From: Clavulina sp. PMI_390
Taxonomy: Eukaryota; Basidiomycota; Agaricomycetes; Cantharellales; Hydnaceae
Assembly: GCA_015039315.1 (NCBI GenBank)
Contig: WIDE01000001.1
Span: forward strand, 953,282-1,017,281
DNA length: 64,000 bases
Reading direction: 5' to 3'
In this document: piece by piece, positions 1-15,887 of the stretch
Position numbering within the stretch: the first letter of the stretch is position 1
Layout: every line of letters starts with the position of its first letter
Position numbers and translations under genes: made by a program
Notes under the pieces: model-generated
What the model saw: the letters and a program-made list of their open reading frames with translations, nothing else
What the model was told of the DNA's origin: nothing
Database searches by the model: none

Positions 1-4266
<4,266 letters not shown>

Positions 4267-4596
4267 TGTTGGCGTTCTACCTCGCTGTGGAGGGGTGGAG
4301 ATTGAGGTCAAAGTTCTTGAGAGGTCGAGGTCGTGGGCGTTCGGTTGTAAGGCGTTTGTCTCTCGGTACCGATAGCAAACCTTGAGGTTTGAGTCAGGCT
4401 CCAGAATGACCGCATGGGCATGACTGGCGCCCAACAACAAAACGTCATGTTTTTGGCTAATGCCCGTGATATCGATGGAGGGTGTGCAGCAATTGTGGTG
4501 GCAGATACAGGGTATGCATTGGGCAAGCAAGTACGAAAGCCGTACACCATCCATATGGGATGGCGACATGAATATAACACAACGAAGGAAAGTGGT
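4267..4596. other. Intergenic: ABC transporter 5' region / CDF gene 3' end
   Basis: About 330 bp between two genes on the same (minus) strand. It must contain the 3' UTR of the cation transporter and the promoter of the ABC gene. I see no clear TATA box or repeat. Confidence 0.5.
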
Positions 4597-6952
4597 CTAG
4601 CCGCGAACTACAGATATCGAGATGTTCCCAGCGCGGGGTCTACCTAAAGCAACAGAACACTTGTCGTTCGCCCACTTGGTTATCGCGAGTACTCCAGCAT
4701 CCGACATATCTTTGCGAACATGCAGGTCAACAGTAGCAACGAGCTCGGCTTCCAATAAACTCTGCGACGACGATACGATACCAGGCGTGCCAGGGGCGCG
4801 CGGGAGGTTGAGCTGCCAGAAATGGGGAGCTGGAAGGTGGACGACATCCGGATGCCTTTCAATCTAGTACGAAGCAGTCAATAAGCCTTTCATGACAGTA
4901 AGCGAAGTGAGCGTCATCTTACCTCTCGCATAACCCGTAGGAATGCCTCCATGAGTCCAGAAGAACCAGGGGGGCCGCGATCTGGAGCAGTTTGCAACAA
5001 GATTTTGCCCAAAGCAACAGCAGTAGGATACGCGATGGAGAATGTCCAGACAGTCTCTAGTGTGGAGATGAGCATGTCGAGAGTGATATGTTGATTGCTG
5101 AAAATGGCGATATCAGGGTTATGTAGCAAGGGTGGATCAAAACAAAGTCTTACATATCTGCAACGTGAGCGGAATAAAGCAATGACAGGCTGAAAACTAG
5201 AGGAGCGATCGTGAAGGGGTTGGAAAGAATGCGCGAAGTTGAACGCGACTTTTGTACTGTCGTCAGGACAGGACGCGCAATTCTGCGGAGAAATGGAGCA
5301 GAGGCAAGCACGGTGGCAGGATCAGGGAGAGTGGTGCCTGTGGCTAAAGTGATTGTTGGCAGCTATTCCACGGTTTGGGCAAGACTGCAGTGACATACCA
5401 TCTACAAGTCGAGAGTGGTTTTGATAATAAAGATTGGAAAAAATAACAGACGCCAGAGAAAGCCACAGGAGGACCAAAGGGAATGAGATGCTACAGAAAA
5501 TGACGACATGATTATTTTGATGGGAGACGGCGAGAGCTTGTGAATGCATACCCATTCAGTCCCTCATCCCCTCGATGGTGGTGATGGCCTTCCTCTGCGT
5601 TCGACAAAAGAAAATGCTCCACTGCTTCCTTGAGGACGTAAACGCCAGAGAAGAGGAGATATATCGATTGGGAAAAAGAGACTGTCGTTTCGAACCGTCG
5701 GGATCTATGGGGTAATGGGACGAGTGAGCAATTCAAGTCTGCGGTTTGAGTTCCATGTCACTGACCCAAACGGCTTTTGCAAGGTCGGATCCGCGGCATC
5801 TCCTTTCTCATCGCCAAAGGAGAACAGGGAAAACGGATTATATGCTATCGCCACGCTAGAAGAATCGAATACAATCCAGTAACCGAGCCCTGTGCAGGCG
5901 AGACTGCCTATTGACTGCCCTGCGGCCCAGAGAGCAGCACCAACCAGGAACTGAACGAATGAGAAGAGCATCGCCAGCTCTCGATCGTATTTGCGAGCAA
6001 AACCCAGCAAGGTCCCGTCGTTCTGACCGCGATACGCTTGGGGAAGAGCAACAGATTGTCGACGAGGCTTCTGCTTCTCGTTGGCTTCAAAGTGCCCTGA
6101 TGGATCACTGGTCACGAAGGGACTCGATGCCTCGACATCATTCGAGGGAGAAACTGCAGTCAAGGCTGCTCCACCCCCGGGTTCCATGAAGCTGAAGAAG
6201 CTGTGTGACACGGAGTGGCGATGATGATGGCCTTTTCGTTTTGCAACATTGGCGGCTCTGGCACTCGAATCAGTTGAATCTGGTGCACCCATGACAGTTG
6301 TGGCATCAGGTGTAGATGGTATTCCAAATTGAAACCCTTCTAATCGTTGAGGGGACGGGGCTCCAGACTCTCCAGCGTCATCTTCCGCAATGGCTGAAGC
6401 GGCCGCATTTTCTGGTCGGGGAAAGAAAACGGAGAGGTTGCGCGAATGAATCCTTCCGTGACGTTTGCCCGATGCTGAGAAGGCCGAGGACGGAGTGCCA
6501 TTGCTTGGCGGAGAGCTCGGCGTGGTGAAAGATACGGAGGGGGCGCGGCGGTGAGAGTTCATGAAAGATGGAGAGGCTGGTGAGGCAGGGGTATTCGTGA
6601 AGGAGACAGATGGGCCTCTCCTATGTCTCTGGGGAGCGAATGAAGCACTCAGTGGAGAGGGCGGTATTCTTGGCAAGCCAGGAGAATCGAGCGCAGACAC
6701 GGAATTGGAGTTGGGAAATGTGTGGAGCATAGGACTTGATGAAGGGGTAGGGAGAATTTCGAAGTTCGTGGCAAATGATGCAGCACTGGGAGGAGGGAGA
6801 GTGCCTGTGGGCGAATTGGATGGTGAATCCGCGCCATTAGAGATGTTGGGTGGAGAGCCGTTGAACGACATAGGTTCTCGAAGAGAGCCATCAATACTTA
6901 AGTTATGAGTCGATTTCTTTGTCGCAGCTCCATTGCGCCTAGGACTTGCCAT
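4597..6952 (-). CDS. Cation diffusion facilitator, Zrg17/Msc2-like (zinc, secretory pathway)
   Basis: Six exons. Exon 1 (6952-5766) encodes a long Ser/Pro-rich disordered cytosolic N-terminus with a His cluster (KGHHHRHSVSH), then the first helices. Exon 2 (5704-5552) joins in frame to give the CDF hallmark PFGSRRFE, a helix, and a second His-rich loop (EEGHHHHRGDEG). Exon 3 (5490-5399) and later exons carry further helices with a HITLD (HxxxD) site, and a C-terminal cytosolic domain ending at the TAG at 4597. The helix-2 position that is HxxxD in transporting CDFs reads WIVFD here, with Trp for His. Known relatives of the Zrg17 type form heteromers with an active CDF partner in the early secretory pathway. 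I infer that this is the partner-type subunit. The true start is the ATG at 6952. The gene diverges from the serine-rich gene at 7261. Confidence 0.85.
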
Positions 6953-7260
6953 CAAGAAGGGAATGCCAACTGAGACGTAATGCTAATAATTAGTTTAGCC
7001 TGGAAAAATGAGCAGAGGGAGAGAGATAATATCCCTACAGATCAACGGCTGATAAAGATAGTCAAAGAAAGAACGAAAGCTGCAGGGATGACCTGGGCAA
7101 TTGAACCAAAACGAGAGCAAGTGCTGCCAGCTTGGCGGTTGTATGCGCGTGTTGACGCTTGTGGATCAAGGTAATCCAACAATTGCTCCGCGACAGCTTA
7201 GGGGACAACACCGCCGTGAAACGCGGTCCAATACGCGTTCTGCGTTAATTATTGTTCGAC
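6953..7260. promoter_or_regulatory. Divergent promoter region, CDF gene (-) and serine-rich gene (+)
   Basis: 308 bp separate two head-to-head starts. A CCAAT pentamer lies at 7228-7232 and an ACGCGT hexamer at 7233-7238, both close to the plus-strand start. A GATA-type core (CTGATAAAGATAG) lies near 7050. Use of any of these is inference. Confidence 0.4.
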
Positions 7261-10200
7261 ATGGATACTGAAAGCCCTTACTCTCCATTTAACAGGCATC
7301 ATCGCGGCACTGAGGCCCCTCAGTCGTCTGCCAGAACACCCCTTCCACGGAAGGCACCCCCGCCTCCTTCTGATCTTGGTCTCCCCAATGCATCTTTTTT
7401 ACAAGATTTAACCGGGTCTTTCCGCAACTCTGTAACCGACCCTCCTGGTGCACCCAGCGAGAGTGTTGACTACGAGGAGGATGAACACTCCAACGCCTGG
7501 GGATCTGGCTCGCAAGGTTTGACCAACGGCGCCACTGCTGCGGGTTTCTACAGCCTTGCTCAAAAGGTTACCTCCAGCATGACCTCGCTGACGTCCGGCC
7601 ATCAACCTGAACCACACCGCCAACTCTCAAATGCTGAGATCGAGGCAGAAGCAATTCGCGAACGCGAACACTCGCGTCGCGAAGCTGAACGTATTCTATT
7701 ACAAGAAGCAGAAGAACGACGGCGGTCGGAAGATCTTCTGGCCCAGCAAGGGCACGTTAGCCATCTCCCCCCCTTAAAACCCCGGCGTAGTACTATTGAC
7801 GTCCTCCCACCTCAACCTGGGATGATTGGTGGCAGCAAGCCTAATTCCCCAGGCCAGAAGAGCGGCTGGTGGTCTATGGCGAAGCAAAAGCTCACCCCAA
7901 ACAAGTCTCAAGATAAGGATGAAGGTCCGCTGACACCTTCTCAGGCTATAGCGCGGGATGCAAAGATGCGCGAGCGCGAAAGCGAGAGTCCTACTGATGA
8001 GGAACCTCAAGATCCTTTCCGAAACCGCAAGCAATCGTGGTTCTCACCAAAGGGGAAAGGGAAAGACCGGTCGGACACGGACTTGGGTGCTTCCCCAAGT
8101 GCATTACCTCTTCCCATCTCACCCCCTGCCATCCCACAGAGGTTGAGCACATCACCTGCTCGCCTCGTCTCCCCAATGACGCCACCACATGTCCCCGAAG
8201 CTAGTCAAACGACTCAGCTCAATTTCTCGCCCACCCCTGCGCCTCGAACAAGTGGAGCTCGCCCGCTCGTTGAACGCACTCCAACGAAGGCTCCCACCCT
8301 GGCGAGTGAAACCCCTTCTCTTTACACCCAATTCCACCCCATTACTGGCGCACTTGATGTTGCCGCCACCCTTCTCACTGTCACCGCTCGATTTGAAAAA
8401 TTGGAAAGGTGGACCGTTAACCATGTCCGAGCTCTTGAGGATCGTATGAAAGACGTTGAGCGGTAAGCAGACGACCGCTGTCTAACTTCTAAGCTGTGCT
8501 CCTATCTCATTCTTCTGTTCGCTAGATTCCTGGTGGAAAAGGAGACGAAGGAAGCTGATGTCAAGCGCCACTTGTCCCTTCTGCGACACAACATCGCGGA
8601 CGTTGAGTTGCATCTAACGGAGGCTTCAGGGGCACTCCCCGCCGCGGTTCTCGCCAATCTGCTTGTGCCTGGTTCTTCCAGAGAACCCAGCACTTCCCAG
8701 GACACCCTCGGAGCTAGCCCCTCCTCTCATGAAGCGGCGGATTCATTGTATTATTCTGCCACTGGATCACCGAGCATTGTTCCATATGGCGGTTTTGAGC
8801 CCGCCTCCCGTCCCGCCTCTGCTCCACGAGAGCAAGCCGTCGCACCCAACCATCACGCAAAGGAGCGAACTGATGATACTCTCAAAGTAGAGGCTAGTCC
8901 TGGTCGGCGCGAGTTACCAGCTCTTCCCACTCCTAGCGTCGATCCTCAGCCTAAAAACTCCTACAATTATCCTTCCTCTGACCCTTTTACTCCGCCTAGT
9001 CGCAGTGCCCTCTCCCTCGTGAGCTCGAGTGGAAGCCCTATACTACCTCCTCCACGTGCCGTTTCTCCCCTTGCGCTATCCCCCCAAGATTTGGAAGAGT
9101 CTCGTAGCTTCTCGAATGACCGGATGCCTAGTCCGTCTGGGGTAAGAGAGCGCAGTGCCACCTCACCGCTCGATCGCTCGTACACCGCCTCTCCGTCAGT
9201 AAGTGGGACGATCCCCGCCCCAATGTTGGCTGCACCCCAGCTCCTAGCTTCCCCTGCACCCTCGCCCCCTGGATCTCGTTCCAGTTCCCGAGGGAATTCA
9301 ATCAGCCCAACCCCGCGCAAGCGCTACACAGTCGCACTATCTGGCCGCCCCGACGGCGCAACTTCACCAGCCCGGAGCCCAAGCAGCGCCAGTATCTCAC
9401 CTACAACCTCGCGGGATAAGGACGGGCGGATCAGTCCTTTCCCTGAGCCCAAAGGGGATGATATCGTTGAGCGTGTCTATGGTATCGGTCTAAGCTCTAC
9501 CTCACTCAGCAGCGCGGCAGCAGCAACAACAACAACACATCCTCCCATTGCCGCAACCTCATCGAGTGCTGAGGGTTTGAGTGCCCAGACGCAAGTACAT
9601 AATGCGATGGTCACTCCTACGTCCCCTATGACCCCATCGTTCAATTTCGACTCCACGACGTCGTTAACAAACTCACTGGCAGCTTCGTTGAAGACACCAG
9701 AGACTGTTGGCAAGTCCTCAAGGAGGAAATGGGTTGCTCCTGCGACAGATAGTGAGACCGAGAGCGACTCAACGAGCCCCTCGACATCAAATTTCGGTCA
9801 TAGTTCTGGGGCGGCGACTACAGAAATCTCGCCAAATTCCTCCATGACGGCGTCATCAGTTTCAACTGGTCCTGCACCATCCGATGACAAGGAAAGAGAG
9901 GCCCCCAAAGCGAAGATGAGGAGCTATGAGCATCTCCCGAGCGTGCCGCCCGTAGAAGAGGTGACTGAACCCGAAGAGGAGGATGATGTGGCTGTCAAGG
10001 TGGAAGATGATGATGATGACGATGGAAGCTTATTTAAAGTTGGAACTACACCTATCGCATTACATCGCATTACATCTCCCCCTACGTCGCCCACTCCACC
10101 GCCAAAAGCATCTCCACAACCTCTTGGTTCGTCACGCACCCGAACACAGACACTGCCAGCTCTCAAAGGTACCACAAGCGGTGGCTCGACTGTCACGAGC

Positions 10201-10941
10201 CAGCGCAAATATCCTCTTCCTGAGCGCTCCGCCTCCCCTTCCAAATCTTCCATGGCCAGTATTCCCCGTTCGTTTGGTGGGCTACCGCCGAGTGTCAGGG
10301 AGCGAGGGGTTAACCAGGATAGCGTCAGCTCGATGGCGAGCGCCGCATCCACCTCGACCTCTACGTCGAGCATGATTACTTCTTCTTCAGGCGTTACCTC
10401 GTCGAGTGTCATGAGCGAGAGTGGGCGGAGCACGAGCGGTGCTTCGTCAGCCTCAGGCTCATATCGAACACCCGCAAACAATTCCCCTCCCAATGTCCGC
10501 TCATCAACCTATTCCACTTCATCATACAACACTGCACCGTCGACCGCGAACGGAAGGGATCGTGATCAACGTGGTGCAAACCCTCGTCCTCGCGCTCTGA
10601 CCACCAACACCGTCGTCCCTTCCTCCGCCGCCGGCTCCTCAAACACCACCCTCCGCCATACACCTGCCTCCCCTCCCTTTTCTGCCGCATCGCTACGATC
10701 CACTCCCGGCTCGCCCACTTACGGGTCTGACCGGGATCGATCTGATCTTGATGTATTCAGCTCTCGCTCCAGCACCTTTGTCGACCCACTGCTCGTGCGC
10801 CGCCGCGAGAGGGAGCGTCAGAGCATGGAAGTCAAGGCGAATGCGATGGCAGTGGCGAAAAATGCGACGGCTGGTCGGGGGGCAGGGAAGAAACCGCCTG
10901 TGGGTGAACTCGTTGCATTCTTCCAGGCTGCGCGCGACTAG
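7261..10941 (+). CDS. Large Ser/Pro/Thr-rich disordered protein with one coiled coil, function unknown
   Basis: Two exons, 7261-8462 and 8526-10941, with a 63-nt GT-AG intron; the sum is 3618 nt, giving 1205 residues in frame. The ATG at 7261 is used because the open frame before it has only a TTG. An Arg/Glu-rich stretch (EREHSRREAERILLQEAEER) in the first half and the exon junction region (about residues 375-430, LEDRMKDVER then FLVEKETKEADVKRH) look helical or coiled-coil. Nearly everything else is low-complexity Ser/Pro/Thr with many SP/TP sites, an acidic run near 9960-10030, and a short Ala-Thr repeat near 9515. The C-terminus is short and ordered-looking (GELVAFFQAARD). I do not recognise the family. 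The SP/TP density suggests kinase-regulated scaffold behaviour, for example at the cell cortex, but that is only a guess. Confidence 0.8.
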
Positions 10942-11967
10942 AGGAAGGGATCGGGGCCACCATTAATCTGTTGGTCGATATGGCGCTGACACTGCTTAAG
11001 AGCTCTCCCAGGAGGCTCCACAAGTTTTAACTCCCGATGTTGGAAGGGTGCTTTGGCGCCCGTTTCGCGGCGCCGTGAACTTCTATGTGAAACATGCATG
11101 ATTATGCCTTTATTTTATTTCTCCACTTGGTTGCTTCTTACATTTTCTCTCGATGTTAATTTGTTGCTTGCTCTGTTTTTTCCCTCACGCCCTGTTGATG
11201 GCCTTGGACGGCTTTTTTGATGTTTCGTCATGTTCATGCGCTTTGGAAACTTTGATGCTGATCTTTTTCATACGTTTATGACTCATGGATGCCCTATGCT
11301 TGCTCATGGATGAGTAGTTCATGTCTCTGTAATCAATTTACGATGCCCCTGTGTTCATGCTGTGTGTGTATCACGCGCGTGTGTGCGTTGTGCGGGGCTT
11401 GACGCCCCAATGAGGAGGGTAACCAAGCAAATCGTATCTCTATGCCATCATTCTACAAGCGCCCATTGTGATGAGAAGCACTGATGGGCACGGAGGAAAA
11501 ACATCATAGCAATTTCTCTCTCTGTCTCTTTAGAAGAAGACTCGTGTCGATGTGCATGACCTCTCGAAGGGTGGTCTACGACGGAGTAACGGTCTGTGAA
11601 TCAATTGCTTGGCCGAAGTCTGCGAAAATGTTTCGCGCCTTCGAGCCATCACGGTGCCTCGTGTGTGCATCATCTCCCCCTGTCGTTGTATTACGTCCCA
11701 TAAACACCGGTTGTATCAACAGCATGATGGTGATTTGATGCGATTTGTCCACGAACTGAGTACAAGGCTGTGTGCGCGCCGAGCCAAATTCCAATTGAAT
11801 TGAAATCATTCATCGCCACAACAGGAGTACAACAAGGAACACATCCCAACCTCCGTTTCTTTCTCTTCCATCTCCTCCTCTCCTCCTCCCTTTCCTTCTT
11901 TCCTTCTTCCCTTGGTTCTGGCTCTAAAAGACTCGTATTCTTCCAGAGTCGACGCTGAGATTTCTGG
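10942..11967. other. Intergenic with pyrimidine-rich promoter tract
   Basis: About 1 kb between two plus-strand genes. The left part is T-rich, as expected for a 3' UTR. Bases 11855-11943, just before the peptidase start, are almost pure C/T, a common fungal core-promoter feature that marks the transcription start region. No supported gene. Confidence 0.5.
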
Positions 11968-14860
11968 ATGACGGGTTCAATACTTGCTTTGGCCGCTGCA
12001 GGCCTCACGCTTGCCGCGTCCACCGTGCGCGCTACTGACAATTTCGACACCACCTACGACAGATGGGCTCCCATCGTCTCCAACATCACTGTACGCATCC
12101 TCGCTCACGTCCCCCTCAAGCTGCTCACTTAAATATTGTACTTGCTATACAGTGGGCGGATTGTGAAGGCAGCGATGGAGGCGTCGGATACCAGTGCGGG
12201 TACCTCGACGTGCCAATGGACTATGCCAACTCCTCAGCAGGGAAAGCCTCTCTAGCTCTTGCGCGCTATCCTGCGCAAGTTACGCCCCGCCTCGGCACGA
12301 TATTCGTCAACCCAGGTGCGCCAAGACATTCCCTAACAGGCGGGCGTGCCTTAGATTGCCAAAAGTATTTCAACTCGATCCTAACTCGCGGCTCGTCGCC
12401 TTTCTCCTCTAGGCGGACCCGGCGGTGCTGGCACTGACCTCGTCCTCGAGATGGGTGTCACCCTGAGCAATTCCTCAGGTGGCCAATACGACATCTGTAA
12501 GTCAACAGCACGTTTGACTGGGTGCTTGGACTAATATTCTCTGTGCTTCCCAGTGGCATGGGATCCGCGTGGCGTTGGCTACACTTTCCCCGTCGTGAGC
12601 TGCTTCAACTCGACCGAAGAGGAAGCAACTTTCTGGCAAGGCACTGTCCCCGAGAACGGTATTGAAGTCAAGGGCAACTTCACCAACGCTGACTCAAGCG
12701 ACCCCGACGTGATTGCCTTCTGGGCTCAAGAGCCCAGAGTTGATACGCTCTTGGGCAGCGTAGGCGATCGCTGCCTCCAGGATAACGGTGATATCCTCAC
12801 CTATGTCGGCACTGCTGCTGTATGTAGCAAATCCCTTGCTGGAAGCACGCGGAAAGATGCTAACTGTTGGGTCCAATAGGCTGTCCGCGACATTATGGCA
12901 ATATCCGATGTAATCGACGGTGCTGGTAGTCTCGTTCACTACTGGGGTTTCAGTTACGGCACAGTTATTGGCAACTATCTCGTCAACAGTGAGTATCATC
13001 TTGTCCAGAGCCATTCTTCTGCTGCCTTCCACTGACTCGCTTGCCCTGATCAGTGTTCCCTGACCGTGTTGGCCGCGTTATTATTGACGGTGTTGTGAAG
13101 ACGGATCTGTACGCCTCAGGGCCTCCTTATTTGATCTGGTCTTGTAAGTTTTCTCGCTCCCTTGAATCTCTCCCGCGAGCGCTAAGATTGCTGTGCTCCA
13201 GATCAAATCCAGGATACGGAAGACGTGCTTGCCGGTTTCACTTCCTCCTGCGCTGCAGCTGGACCTACTGGATGTCCCATTGCTAACTCTGGCTCCACCT
13301 CAGACTCTATTCGGAACTGGATTCTCGCACTCTCTGATGCTGCGTATGACTATCTCCAAGCAGGTGGACAATACGGCAGCGCGTATATCCGAGGTAAGAG
13401 CCAAGCCAGCTAAACTAAAAGCAGCATTAATTTAATTTAGCCTCGTTTCTTTTTTAGGATTGATCTTCGAGGCCATGTACCATCCGACCCAATGGCCCGA
13501 TCTGGCTAACAACCTCTACCAGATTGCGGACATGCTGTACAATGGCAACAACACCAACGCCAACAATAAGCGAACACCAATGATTGGATACGATCTACCT
13601 GAGCCATCTCACAACTGGGGAATCCCCCGGCGTGCCGTTCGCCGTTCCACTCCCTTCAAGGATGCCATGATCAAGCGTGGCATCTTGAAGCGTGCTGAGG
13701 TAGACCCTCCTCTCTATGACTACGCCTTCCAGGCCATCACCTGCGCGGACGCCGTTGACGCCGGCAATACGACGACTACGGATGTCTTCAATGAGATTGT
13801 CTATGCGGCTTTGAATGTGTCGGCCGTCTTTGGCCCTGCGTTTAGCATTGGTGGATTCTACTGCCACAAGTGGCCTGCACGTGCAGTTGAGAGGTTCAGT
13901 GGTCCATGGACCAGCACACCCAAGAACCCAATCATCGTCATTGGTAACCAGGCTGATCCTATCACGCCTCTTCCTGGTGCGAAGTGGGTGGCCTCGACTC
14001 TTGGTGATGGAACGAATGCCTACCTCGTCGAGCAGGATGATTATGGCCACAGCTCGCTCGCTGAGCACTCTGACTGCACTGTTGCCATCGTCACTGCGTT
14101 CTTCAACAACGGCACGCTTCCCACTGATGACCAGACTTGCCCGACCAACCAGGTCCTGTTCCCTTCCGCAAGCATCACGAAGCAGAGCCTCGATGCGGGC
14201 ATTATAGATCCAGCTCTCGACCCTAAAATCACCGTTCCTGGGTCCAAACACGGCCCGTCGAATCTAGCGGACGCAGGTACGCCAGCTGATGGTGGCTCAA
14301 CCACAACAGTCACCGCCACTATCACTGCGACCGTTACGCCTACATCATCGGCCTCAACTGCTGATCAGAACGAGATCAACTCGCTCAAGGACACCCGCCG
14401 TATGCTCCTGATTGCCCTGGGTGCGCTCTCAGTCGCGTTCATTGGCGCTATCCTTGCAGTTGTCCTCGCCTCTCGCCGTGGTAAGAGCAGTTCCTACTCG
14501 AGCGGCTCTTCCAGTGGTGGCGGCTTCTTCAGCAAGCGCAAGTCGTCCAAGGGCATTCGCGTCAACTTGATCGAGCCCGAGGATGATCACGACCTCGATA
14601 ATGACGGGCGCTCGCTGATGAAGCAGAGCGGCGGTGCTGGCCTCGTTGCAACTGGGTACGCAAATGATAGCCCGCGCGCGAGCATGGAGACCGTGAAGGG
14701 CTACTCGGGTGGTGGTGGCTACACCGACCCTTATGATCCCCCGGCGAGCGCGCTCGGCTCGACGTCGTTGAACCCTACAACGACGAAGCCCGCTGGCTCG
14801 TCGCGGCCTTCTAGCCCAGGGTACCGATATGCTGATGGTGGTGCCGAGTATCGCGATTAA
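11968..14860 (+). CDS. Secretory S33-type serine peptidase (tripeptidyl aminopeptidase-like), membrane-anchored
   Basis: Eight exons: 11968-12090, 12153-12315, 12413-12496, 12554-12819, 12880-12988, 13054-13143, 13202-13393, 13458-14860; total 2430 nt, 809 residues, frame verified. Residues 1-22 are a signal peptide. The alpha/beta-hydrolase fold shows an oxyanion loop NPGGPGGAG, then LAWDPRGVG, the nucleophile elbow GFSYG, the acid in GNQADPITP and the histidine in DDYGHSSL: a complete catalytic triad. The C-terminal TAP-like domain ends in a Thr-rich stalk, one helix (LLIALGALSVAFIGAILAVV) and a basic, then Ser/Gly-rich cytosolic tail of about 130 residues. Characterised family members release N-terminal peptides and are mostly secreted. 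I infer a plasma-membrane or vacuolar-membrane ectoenzyme. Confidence 0.9.
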
Positions 14861-15887
14861 TTCAGCGATACTAGTCTGATCCTTTTGGATGGCTTTGGGT
14901 TTGATCGTCTCATTCATCTACCTCCTCCTTTCCTCGTCTGCTTGCTTGCTTGCTTTTCTTGTTAAGAAATGGACTCTTAGTGCTTCATCTCTCGGATTGA
15001 TTTTTACTATCTACTTTTTTGCCCCATCGTTCCCCTAAGGAAGAGGCCATTTCCCTTCTTTTGCATCCACAATCTATACGCATCTTATGCTGGTTCTTCA
15101 TTACTTTAAGGGAAGCTCTGCTGGACTAGCTGTACACAACTATCACACCTACTTGCTATGCCATCTGGCTCAACTTTGCTCAGCGGAATTTGGCCTTGTA
15201 AAAGCGCGATAAGAAACAAGAACGTGGGGGAGAGGGATCATGATCACGCCTGGGCTGGCTTGCGTTCTTGTCAGGTATTCCACGGTCACACACATCCCGT
15301 CCCAACGTCAATGATAAGCTTTACCTGAGGGTCTCATACGGACAACCATACCTAGAGTGTAATAATAGTGATTCTTTGCCCACTGCTCCGAGTTGCTCAT
15401 GATATTCACCAATGAGTTTCTACCTACACTTCAATATCTCCCATGAGAAAAAATAGCCTAATGCTCTCTACTTCAAAACCATCATGGCCCTCAATAGGGC
15501 AGTCGCGGCAGCACTGAGCACCATCAGGCGTCAAAGGTTCGTTTCGAGTCAATAGCACTTGGGAGGAAGAGAATTATTTAATTCGCATTCTTAGCGCTAA
15601 GGTAAGTATTGCAGACCGCAAGAACCCATTCCCAAATGAGCCATGTACGAAAAGTCCTTATTCAGAAGTAGCGCGTACAAAGAGCAGTGCAACGAGGCTC
15701 ATACAAGCTAGCACCAGCTATACGTAGCGGACGTGATTGAGCGGGGAGGAAAGTGTCGCAACATAGCACGAAGTGACCCTAACAGGAAAATACTAATATT
15801 ATTGAGATGGATGAAGGCTGCGCAACACAATAGAAATGCAGACAGGGAACGAAGCGGAAGCCGAGGCGGGACGGATGATCAGAGCGG
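14861..15887. other. Intergenic between convergent genes
   Basis: About 1 kb of 3'-flank for the peptidase (+) and the GMC oxidoreductase (-). It has T-rich stretches and a short TGCT repeat near 14938-14955. No coding or RNA gene is supported. Confidence 0.5.

Noticed and set aside
4267..4569. In-frame upstream extension of the ABC transporter start
   Set aside because: The extra residues are neither conserved-looking nor hydrophobic in a helpful way; the ATG at 4266 gives the typical short first helix and the extension would use up nearly the whole intergenic region.
9924..10493. 189-codon minus-strand frame with Ser/Val/Glu runs
   Set aside because: Mirror of the Ser/Asp-rich coding sequence on the plus strand; repeats such as GATGAT create open antisense frames.
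11860..11945. Pyrimidine tract as a possible repeat expansion
   Set aside because: No regular period; CT-rich promoters are normal in filamentous fungi, so it is annotated as promoter context only.
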